Shown here: piece after piece, positions 54,834 to 62,098 of the stretch | Position numbering within the stretch: the first letter of the stretch is position 1 | Layout: every line of letters starts with the position of its first letter | Source: Erythrobacter sp. | Lineage (GTDB): Bacteria > Pseudomonadota > Alphaproteobacteria > Sphingomonadales > Sphingomonadaceae | Assembly (NCBI GenBank): GCA_024642565.1 | Contig: JAHEAV010000009.1 | Span: 1 to 64,000, forward strand | DNA: 64,000 nucleotides | Direction of reading: 5' to 3' | The notes under the pieces: generated by a model | Told to the model about the DNA's origin: nothing | The model's input: only the letters and a program-made list of their open reading frames with translations | Database searches by the model: none | Translations under genes and position numbers: made by a program

Positions 54834-55214
54834 CTAGATCACCGATGCGATGAACCGGAAAATGCCGGTGAAGGCGAATGGCAAGCCAATGGCCAGACCC
54901 CACAACAGAATCAGGTCGCGGCGAAAGGCCGGGGCGAGCGCCGGATCCGCCGCCGATTCGTTGCTGAGATTCACCCAGCGACGTTCAAAAGCGCGGCAGG
55001 CCGGAATTATCCCGACCACTAGAATGACGAGCGCCAACAGGGACAGCGACTTCATCCCGGTGTCTTTCATCGCACCGACGGTCACAAATATATGGATTCC
55101 TGTATAAACCAGCAGGGCATAGGCGACATGGTTACTCATCCCCCGGCGCCAGTCGCGCGAGTCAGAACCGTCAGCCTGCTTCTGCCCAGCCGATCGATCC
55201 AGCGCCTTGCCCAT
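54834..55214 (-). CDS. Hypothetical three-helix membrane protein
   Basis: A 126-residue protein with a polar N-terminal third (Asp/Arg/Ser-rich, to about residue 28) and three hydrophobic spans near residues 30-48, 58-76 and 103-122. I recognise no family. The ATG at 55214 has GGGGAGATAGGG just before it; an open frame continues upstream but lacks such a site. It is upstream of pmbA on the same strand and divergent from lptB. Confidence 0.7.
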   Translation of the reverse strand: MGKALDRSAGQKQADGSDSRDWRRGMSNHVAYALLVYTGIHIFVTVGAMKDTGMKSLSLLALVILVVGIIPACRAFERRWVNLSNESAADPALAPAFRRDLILLWGLAIGLPFAFTGIFRFIASVI

Positions 55215-55400
55215 GACCCTATCTCCCCAATTCTCTCGCCCTGAAAGAGTATTCCATTCCTTTGCCTGACAGTCAAATACGGTAACCAAACTGTCACATT
55301 GCCCAATTCTGGTAATTTGCCGCCCGTACCATGCACAAAGCTTGCCAAAATTGATGCGTCAGGGGTTTTCTGGCTGCGTGGCGATGCTACATGGGAAGGA

Positions 55401-56216
55401 ATGAAGGATTCAAACAACAGCGAAGCCGCACTGGGCGTTGCCACTGCCGTCCGCGTTACGCCGGCATCGAAGAATGCCGTGGCCCCTATCCCGCAGGGCG
55501 GGCTGGAAGTGGTTTCGATCGCGAAGAGTTATGACAAGCGGGCCGTGCTGACCGATATCTCGCTTTCTGTGGGCAAAGGCGAAGTCCTCGGTTTGCTTGG
55601 CCCCAATGGTGCGGGCAAGACCACCTGCTTCTATTCGATCATGGGTCTGGTCCGCCCGGATTCCGGCCGTATCCTGATGGATGGGGAGGATGTGACCAAA
55701 CTGCCAATGTATCGCCGCGCCATTCTGGGTCTCGGCTACTTGCCGCAGGAAACCAGCATCTTTCGCGGGATGACGGTGGAACAGAATATCGATTGCGTGC
55801 TTGAGATGGTCGAACCGGACAAAGCGACCCGCGCGGTCGAGCTGGAACGGCTACTTGACGAATTCGGACTGACCCGGCTGCGCGCCTCCCCGGCCATGGC
55901 CCTGTCTGGCGGGGAGCGGCGGCGCTGCGAAATCGCCCGTGCGCTGGCTGCGAAACCTTCGATCATGCTGCTGGACGAACCCTTTGCCGGGATCGACCCT
56001 CTATCGATCAGCGATATTCGCGATCTGGTGATCGATCTGAAAGATCGCGGCATCGGTGTTTTGATCACCGATCATAACGTCCGCGAGACTCTCGATATCG
56101 TCGACCGCGCCTGCATTATCTATGGCGGGCAGGTCTTGTTTGCCGGCACCCCGCAGGATCTGGTTGCGGATGAAAATGTCCGGCGCCTCTATCTTGGCGA
56201 AGGGTTCACCTTATGA
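55401..56216 (+). CDS. lptB: LPS export ABC transporter ATP-binding protein LptB
   Basis: A 271-residue ATPase that powers LPS extraction by LptFGC. The Walker A is GPNGAGKTTCF, the signature ALSGGERRR, and the Walker B IMLLDEPFAGIDP, with the LptB-specific continuation ITDHNVRETLDIVDRACIIY. An extra N-terminal segment of about 35 residues precedes the ABC domain. GGAAGGA directly precedes the chosen ATG at 55401. It leads into rpoN with a tiny frame in between, a common lptB-rpoN arrangement. Confidence 0.95.
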   Translation: MKDSNNSEAALGVATAVRVTPASKNAVAPIPQGGLEVVSIAKSYDKRAVLTDISLSVGKGEVLGLLGPNGAGKTTCFYSIMGLVRPDSGRILMDGEDVTKLPMYRRAILGLGYLPQETSIFRGMTVEQNIDCVLEMVEPDKATRAVELERLLDEFGLTRLRASPAMALSGGERRRCEIARALAAKPSIMLLDEPFAGIDPLSISDIRDLVIDLKDRGIGVLITDHNVRETLDIVDRACIIYGGQVLFAGTPQDLVADENVRRLYLGEGFTL

Positions 56217-56257
56217 CCCATCCGGACCTTCCAGAGCCCGCGCCAGCCGGAAGCTGA
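56213..56257 (+). CDS. Possible 14-codon coupling frame between lptB and rpoN
   Basis: ATG at 56213 overlaps the lptB stop (ATGA). The frame (MTHPDLPEPAPAGS) ends three bases before the rpoN ATG (TGATTCATG). It could relay ribosomes from lptB to rpoN. It may equally be chance, since the rpoN gap is only 44 bases. Confidence 0.3.
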   Translation: MTHPDLPEPAPAGS

Positions 56258-56260
56258 TTC

Positions 56261-57739
56261 ATGGCCCTTGGCCCTCGCCTGGACCTTCGCCAATCCCAAT
56301 CGCTGGTGATGACGCCGCAATTGCAGCAGGCAATCAAGCTGCTGGCGCTGTCCAACCTCGAAATCGAAGCCTTTATCGGAGAAGCCCTGGAGGCGAACCC
56401 GCTGCTCGAAGCCGGTGAAGTCACGCGCGACGCCGCAGGCAGCGAAGACATTGCCGACAGCCCGCGTGAAGAAGCCAGCGCGGATCTGCTTATGGCCGAA
56501 GGCCGGGGCGAAGATGACCGGCCGCTCGACATCGCAGTGGAAACGCTCGACCGGGACCGCGATACAGGTGACGGCGAATGGGGCAGCGGGGCCGCCATTG
56601 GCATGGGCGCGGAAGGGCCATCGATTGATGAGCGCGGCTGCGGCGCGATCAGCCTGGCGGATCATTTGCTCGAACAGATCGGCCCGGCCGCGCATGACGA
56701 GCGCGAGGCAGCGCTTGCCCGCTATCTGATCGGGCAGATCGACGATGCCGGCTATCTCACCATGTCGCCGCGAGAGGTGGCGCTGGAACTGGACTTGCCA
56801 TTGGAGGAGGTCGAACGCGCACTGGGCGTCGTGCAATCGCTCGATCCCACCGGAGTGGGCGCGCGCGACCTGTCCGAATGCCTCGCGCTACAGGCGAAGG
56901 AGGCGGACCGTTACGATCCCTGCATGGCGCGGCTGATCGACAATCTCGATCTGATCGCCAAGGGTGCGTTCGAACAACTTCGCCGGATGTGCGATGTCGA
57001 CGCTGAAGATTTTGCGGACATGCTGGCCGAACTGCGCAGCTACGATCCGCGCCCCGGCCTGCAATTCGGAGGGGCAGAGGAAAGCCCGGTGGTGCCGGAC
57101 ATCCTGATTGCCGAGGCCGGTGATGGCGGCTGGTCCATTTCCCTCAACGAAGCGACCCTGCCCCGGCTGGTGGTCAATCGCAGCTATTATCTCGAACTGC
57201 GCGATGGCAGTGCCAACCGGGAATCGCGGGCCTGGCTGCAGGAAAAACTGGGCGATGCCAATTGGCTGATAAAGGCGCTGGACCAGCGCCAGAAAACCAT
57301 CCTGAAAGTGGCGGCTGAAATCGTGAAGCAGCAAGACGGCTTCTTCCGGCAGGGCGTATCCGAACTGCGCCCTCTGACTTTGCGCAATGTCGCCGAAGCC
57401 ATCGAAATGCATGAAAGCACCGTCAGCCGGGTTACCAGCAACAAATATCTCAGTTGCAACCGCGGGACATTCGAGCTCAAATATTTCTTCATGAGCGGGG
57501 TTGGCGGCACAGCCGATGGCGAAGGCGGTGCATCATCCGAAGCGGTCAAGGCGGCGATCAGGGCGCTGATCGATGCGGAGGACCCCAAGAAGATCCTGTC
57601 GGACGATACGCTGGTCGATCTGCTGAAGGAGAAGGGATTCGATCTCGCCCGCCGAACGGTTGCCAAATACCGCGAAGCGCAGGGTATCGGCAGCAGCGTA
57701 CAACGGCGGCGGGCCAAGAAAATGGCCGGGATACGATAA
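56261..57739 (+). CDS. rpoN: RNA polymerase sigma-54 factor
   Basis: A 492-residue sigma-54. Region I is the Gln/Leu-rich N-terminus (LDLRQSQSLVMTPQLQQAIKLL) that contacts activators, and region II is acidic (about residues 60-130). Region III contains the core-binding domain and the helix-turn-helix around ESTVSRVTSNKYL. The RpoN box sits near the C-terminus as ARRTVAKYREAQGI. It recognises -24/-12 promoters with AAA+ activators. It follows lptB and precedes ctrA by 168 bases. Confidence 0.96.
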   Translation: MALGPRLDLRQSQSLVMTPQLQQAIKLLALSNLEIEAFIGEALEANPLLEAGEVTRDAAGSEDIADSPREEASADLLMAEGRGEDDRPLDIAVETLDRDRDTGDGEWGSGAAIGMGAEGPSIDERGCGAISLADHLLEQIGPAAHDEREAALARYLIGQIDDAGYLTMSPREVALELDLPLEEVERALGVVQSLDPTGVGARDLSECLALQAKEADRYDPCMARLIDNLDLIAKGAFEQLRRMCDVDAEDFADMLAELRSYDPRPGLQFGGAEESPVVPDILIAEAGDGGWSISLNEATLPRLVVNRSYYLELRDGSANRESRAWLQEKLGDANWLIKALDQRQKTILKVAAEIVKQQDGFFRQGVSELRPLTLRNVAEAIEMHESTVSRVTSNKYLSCNRGTFELKYFFMSGVGGTADGEGGASSEAVKAAIRALIDAEDPKKILSDDTLVDLLKEKGFDLARRTVAKYREAQGIGSSVQRRRAKKMAGIR

Positions 57740-57765
57740 GAACATCAGCCCCCGCGGCACCCCGC

Positions 57766-57802
57766 GACTCGCAGGAAATCTGCGGTTTACGCAAAATTAA
57801 CC
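57766..57802 (+). promoter_or_regulatory. CtrA-box-like site and GANTC methylation site before ctrA
   Basis: TTTA-N7-TTAACC (57786-57802) matches the CtrA full site TTAA-N7-TTAAC with one change, and GACTC (57766-57770) is a GANTC site for the CcrM methyltransferase. Both lie 105-142 bases before ctrA. In Caulobacter, ctrA is autoregulated and its P1 promoter is sensitive to CcrM methylation, so the same logic is likely here. Confidence 0.65.
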
Positions 57803-57907
57803 TTTTCTGTTCAGAACTCGTGTGGTTAATGCAGGTCAATACCTCTTGCTGAGAGGTTACCGGCCATTGAACAGGCCGCAAGGTTTGGGGTTAAGGGGGA
57901 CTTTCCC

Positions 57908-58603
57908 ATGCGTGTATTGCTGATTGAAGACGAGCCGACAACGGCCAAGGCCATCGAGCTGATGCTGACGACGGAAGGCTTTAACGTCTATTCGACCGAC
58001 TTGGGCGAAGAAGGTCTGGATCTGGGCAAGCTGTATGATTACGACATCATCCTGCTCGACCTGAACCTGCCTGATATGCACGGATATGACGTGCTCAAGA
58101 AATTGCGGGTGGCAAAGGTTCAGACACCGGTCCTGATCCTGTCCGGCATCGCCGAGATGGACAGCAAGATCCGCAGCTTCGGCTTCGGGGCTGATGATTA
58201 TGTCACCAAGCCGTTCCACCGCGAAGAACTGGTCGCCCGCATCCACGCCGTGGTGCGCCGTTCGAAGGGCCATAGCCAGTCGGTCATCCGTACCGGCAAA
58301 CTGGCGGTGAACCTGGATGCCAAGACCGTCGAAGTCGATGGTGCCCGCGTGCATCTGACCGGCAAGGAATATGCGATGCTCGAGCTGCTTTCGCTGCGCA
58401 AGGGCACTACGCTGACCAAGGAAATGTTCCTCAACCACCTTTATGGCGGGATGGACGAACCTGAACTCAAGATCATCGATGTTTTCATCTGCAAACTGCG
58501 GAAAAAGCTTTCCCATGCCTGTGGCGGTGAAAATTACATCGAGACTGTTTGGGGCCGTGGTTATGTGCTACGGGATCCCGACGTGAAGGCGGAGGCTGCG
58601 TAA
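57908..58603 (+). CDS. ctrA: Cell-cycle response regulator CtrA
   Basis: A 231-residue OmpR-type regulator. The receiver (residues 1-115) has acidic residues E7/D8 with phosphoacceptor D51 in [10 protein letters not shown], and K/T-switch residues in DDYVTKPF. The C-terminal winged helix has the CtrA-type [12 protein letters not shown] and [26 protein letters not shown]. The last two residues are Ala-Ala, the ClpXP recognition end described for Caulobacter CtrA. CtrA controls division, motility and replication genes in alphaproteobacteria. A terminator follows. Confidence 0.96.
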   Translation: MRVLLIEDEPTTAKAIELMLTTEGFNVYSTDLGEEGLDLGKLYDYDIILLDLNLPDMHGYDVLKKLRVAKVQTPVLILSGIAEMDSKIRSFGFGADDYVTKPFHREELVARIHAVVRRSKGHSQSVIRTGKLAVNLDAKTVEVDGARVHLTGKEYAMLELLSLRKGTTLTKEMFLNHLYGGMDEPELKIIDVFICKLRKKLSHACGGENYIETVWGRGYVLRDPDVKAEAA

Positions 58604-58669
58604 GCCCTCCCCTTTGCCGCAAAATTTTTCCGGCGATTTTCTTCCCAAAGAGTGTCCTCGGATCAACTT

Positions 58670-58704
58670 ACCGCCCCTCAGCTCAGGCTTCGGGGCGGTT
58701 TTTT
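58670..58704 (+). terminator. Intrinsic terminator after ctrA
   Basis: ACCGCCCC (58670-58677) pairs with GGGGCGGT (58692-58699) across a 14-base loop, followed by TTTTT to 58704. It lies about 67 bases after the ctrA stop and separates ctrA from trmB. Confidence 0.82.
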
Positions 58705-58790
58705 GTCAGGCCCCCGTCTCTGGCGGGGAAAGAAATATCTTCCGTCACTTCGCTTGAGGGAAAGCCGACAACCCACTAAGCGCAGCGCGC

Positions 58791-59492
58791 ATGACAGCCT
58801 ATAAATCTGGTGACCCCACCACGCTCAACCGCCTCTATGGCCGCGCCGTTGGTAAACCACTGCGGGCCGGGCAACAGGAACTGGTCGACCGGCTCTTGCC
58901 GCAGATTTCCGTACCTGCCGAAGGTCCGATAGTGGCCGAGCGGTTGTTCGGCGATGAACGCCCCATGCATTTCGAGATCGGCTTCGGGTCTGGCGAACAT
59001 ATGGCGGACCGCGCCGATCTGTTGCCCAATCACGGCTTCATCGGGGCCGAACCCTTTCTCAACGGTGTTGCCGCCGCTCTGGTCCATATTCGCGATCGTG
59101 CCTTGCCCAATATCCGTCTGCACCATGGGGATGCACTGGAAGTGCTGGCCCGCGTGCCGGACGCCTCCCTCAGTTTTGTTTATTTGCTCCACCCCGACCC
59201 CTGGCCGAAAGCGCGCCATGCAAAACGGCGGATGATGAACGACGGGCCGCTAGATCTGATCGCGGCCAAGTTGAAGCCTGGCGGCGAATTCCGCTTCGGT
59301 ACCGACCATCCGGTTTACCTGCGCCATGCGCTGATGGTGATGCGGCGGCACTGGCACCAGTTTGAATGGCTGATCGAAGGCCCAAAGGATTTCCAGAACC
59401 GCCCCGGCGGCTGGGGCGAAACCCGTTATGAAAAGAAAGCCCGCAAGCAGGGCCACGAAGTCTGGTATTTCCGGTACCGGCGGCGCGGATAA
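58791..59492 (+). CDS. trmB: tRNA (guanine-N7)-methyltransferase
   Basis: A 233-residue SAM-dependent enzyme making m7G46 in tRNA. The SAM site reads HFEIGFGSGEHMADRA, and the catalytic region holds SFVYLLHPDPWPKARHAKRR, the DPWPK motif of TrmB. The C-terminal half ends with the positively charged KKARKQGHEVWYFRYRRRG. No strong ribosome site precedes the ATG. It is probably a single-gene transcript. Confidence 0.95.
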   Translation: MTAYKSGDPTTLNRLYGRAVGKPLRAGQQELVDRLLPQISVPAEGPIVAERLFGDERPMHFEIGFGSGEHMADRADLLPNHGFIGAEPFLNGVAAALVHIRDRALPNIRLHHGDALEVLARVPDASLSFVYLLHPDPWPKARHAKRRMMNDGPLDLIAAKLKPGGEFRFGTDHPVYLRHALMVMRRHWHQFEWLIEGPKDFQNRPGGWGETRYEKKARKQGHEVWYFRYRRRG

Positions 59493-59657
59493 GCTTCGCA
59501 ATCGCCGCGCCTGATTTCCTACTCGGCTGCAACGCGCTATCGCTGTGGCTGGCTCTTTCGCATTGTTGGCATCATGGCACGCTTTTCGCCGCACCCGCAT
59601 GTGTGTCTTCCCGCATGTGCGGGGCCTGTAACTGGCGGAATTATGCGCTTTTCGGGT

Positions 59658-59696
59658 GGCGGACACATTTTGTAGGATGTGTCACTTCTGTCCGCC
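59658..59696. repeat. Nested inverted repeats between trmB and maeB
   Basis: GGCGGACA (59658-59665) can pair with TGTCCGCC (59689-59696), or GACACAT (59662-59668) with ATGTGTC (59677-59683); the two foldings exclude each other. No T-run follows, so simple termination is doubtful. It lies just after the maeB stop (59724) on the minus strand, in a 231-base space that holds no gene. Confidence 0.45.
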
Positions 59697-59723
59697 CTGC
59701 TCTGCGGCACCGGTGGGCTGCGG

Positions 59724-61985
59724 CTATCCGACCACGCCCGCCGCAGCCAGCACTGCCAGCGTCAGCAAATCGGGCGCAATCGCGGTCATCGGCACGATCT
59801 GGACCGGTTTTTCCATGCCGATCAGCATCGGGCCGATCGTATCGTCACCGCCCAATTCGCGCAAAATCTTGGCCGAGAGATTGGCCGATTGCAGACCCGG
59901 CATGATCAGGACATTGGCCGGGCCAGACAAACGGCTGAAGGGGTATAGCGCCATCACTTTCGGATTGAGCGCGGCGTCGGGTGCCATTTCCCCTTCATAT
60001 TCGAAACCGGGATCTTCGGCATCGAGGATCGCCACCGCTCCGCGGATATTGTCGAGCCATTTGCCGCTGGGGTTACCGAAGGTCGAATAGGACAGGAAGG
60101 CAACACGCGGTTCATGGCCCATGCGGCGGGCCACAGCGGCTGTTTCGCGTGCAATATGGGCCAGTTCTTCCGCGCTGGGCCGTTCGTTGATTGTCGTGTC
60201 CGCAAGGAAGGTGGTGTGGTTCTTGCCGATCATCATGTGAATTCCGAAAGGCAGCGCCCCCTTCTTGGAATCGAGCACCAGATTCACCTCGCGCGCTGTT
60301 TGCGCGAAAGTGCGCGTCACGCCGGAAATCATGGCGTCGCCGTGGCCCAGCGCAACCAACAAGGCGGAAAAGACATTGCGTTCCTGGTTGACCATCCGGC
60401 GCACGTCACGCTCTGTATAGCCGCGCCGCTGCAGCCGCTTGTACAGATAGTCGACCATGGCCGGGACATAATCACTATCGGCCGAATTCTGGATTTCGAA
60501 ATCGCCGGCATTATCCGCCCCGAGCATATGCAATTTGTCCGCAACCGCCTTGGTCCGGCCAACCAGAACCGGGGTGCCATACCCGAAATCCCGGAACTGG
60601 ATTGCCGCGCGCAGCACCACATCCTCCTCCGCTTCGGCGAAAACCACACGCTTGGGGTTGGCCTTGGCGATTTCGTATGCGTTGGTCAGTACGGCAGTGG
60701 TCGGGTTAAGGCGCGATTTCAGCGCCAGGCGATAGGCGTCGAAATCCTCAATCGGTGCCTTGGCAACGCCTGAATCCATCGCCGCCTTGGCCACGGCGGA
60801 GGACACCACTTCCATCAGGCGCGGATCGAATGGCGCTGGGATGATGTAATCGGTGCCAAACTTGTGGTTCTTGCCATAAGCTGCCGCCACTTCATCGGGT
60901 ACGCGTTGACGGGCCAATTCGGCAATCGCATGGGCTGCGGCGATCTTCATTTCCTCGTTAATAGCCGTCGCCTGAACATCCAGCGCACCGCGGAAAATGA
61001 AGGGGAAGCCAAGCACATTGTTGACCTGATTGGGATAATCGCTGCGGCCGGTGGCGATGATTGCATCGGGCCTCACCGCTTTCGCATCATCCGGCGTGAT
61101 TTCGGGATCAGGATTGGCCATGGCGAAAATGATCGGATTCTTCGCCATTTTTACGACCCATTCGGGCTTCAGCGCGCCCGCTGCCGACAGGCCGAGAAAA
61201 ATATCCGCTCCGTTCAAAGCTTCTTCCAGACTGCGTGCCTCGGTCGGCACGGCATGGGCGCTCTTCCATTGGTCGACATTGTCGCGCCCGGGATAAATCG
61301 GTCCGGTCCGGTCGCAGACGATCACGTTTTCATGGCGCACGCCGATCGATTTGATCAACGCGGTGCAGGCAAGCGCAGAGGCGCCCGCGCCGTTGACCAC
61401 CATTTTCACATCCTTGAAGTCCCGCCCGGTCAGATGGCAGGCATTGATCAGACCGGCAGCAGCGATGATCGCGGTGCCGTGCTGGTCATCATGCATGACA
61501 GGAATATTCATCCGGTCGCGCAGGGCCTGCTCGATGATAAAGCATTCGGGCGCAGCAATGTCTTCGAGATTTATGCCGCCAAAGGTCGGCTCCATCAAGG
61601 CAACGGCATTGATGAAAGCTTCGGGATCCTCCGTGTCGAGTTCGATGTCGATGGAATCGACATCGGCAAAACGCTTGAACAACACCGCCTTGCCTTCCAT
61701 CACCGGTTTTGAAGCCAGCGCGCCGAGATTGCCCATCCCGAGGATCGCTGTGCCGTTGGTAATCACGGCGACAAGATTGGCCCGGGCGGTGTATTTCGCA
61801 GCATTGGCCGGATCGTCGGCAATCGCCTGAACCGGTGCGGCGACACCTGGCGAATAGGCAAGCGACAGGTCGCGCTGGGTCGCCATGGGTTTGGAGGCAA
61901 CAATCTCAATCTTACCGGGCCGGATAGTCTCGTGATAGAACAAGGCTTCGCGTGTCGTGAAGCTGGTCTGTTTTTCGTCGGCCAA
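59724..61985 (-). CDS. maeB: NADP-dependent malic enzyme with phosphotransacetylase-like domain
   Basis: A 753-residue two-domain enzyme. The N-terminal malic enzyme domain (about 1-430) carries the AYSPGVAAPV and GNLGALASKPVMEGK segments and an NADP fold at VVNGAGASALAC. The C-terminal part (about 430-753) is a phosphate acetyl/butyryl-transferase-like domain that usually acts in regulation by acetyl-CoA. It converts malate to pyruvate and NADPH. No ATG is near; I choose TTG 61985 (LADEKQTSF) because GGGAGGA sits at the right distance. It is divergent from mutS. Confidence 0.93.
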   Translation of the reverse strand: MADEKQTSFTTREALFYHETIRPGKIEIVASKPMATQRDLSLAYSPGVAAPVQAIADDPANAAKYTARANLVAVITNGTAILGMGNLGALASKPVMEGKAVLFKRFADVDSIDIELDTEDPEAFINAVALMEPTFGGINLEDIAAPECFIIEQALRDRMNIPVMHDDQHGTAIIAAAGLINACHLTGRDFKDVKMVVNGAGASALACTALIKSIGVRHENVIVCDRTGPIYPGRDNVDQWKSAHAVPTEARSLEEALNGADIFLGLSAAGALKPEWVVKMAKNPIIFAMANPDPEITPDDAKAVRPDAIIATGRSDYPNQVNNVLGFPFIFRGALDVQATAINEEMKIAAAHAIAELARQRVPDEVAAAYGKNHKFGTDYIIPAPFDPRLMEVVSSAVAKAAMDSGVAKAPIEDFDAYRLALKSRLNPTTAVLTNAYEIAKANPKRVVFAEAEEDVVLRAAIQFRDFGYGTPVLVGRTKAVADKLHMLGADNAGDFEIQNSADSDYVPAMVDYLYKRLQRRGYTERDVRRMVNQERNVFSALLVALGHGDAMISGVTRTFAQTAREVNLVLDSKKGALPFGIHMMIGKNHTTFLADTTINERPSAEELAHIARETAAVARRMGHEPRVAFLSYSTFGNPSGKWLDNIRGAVAILDAEDPGFEYEGEMAPDAALNPKVMALYPFSRLSGPANVLIMPGLQSANLSAKILRELGGDDTIGPMLIGMEKPVQIVPMTAIAPDLLTLAVLAAAGVVG

Positions 61986-62098
61986 GTCTGATCCTCCCGT
62001 GTTATGCCAAGCAGTAACGGACGCGGCGCAAAAGCGATAGGGGAAAGCTGGCACGATACCCTTCCCGAATCGCTGGCGGCGCGGCAAGCGCTTCAGCA

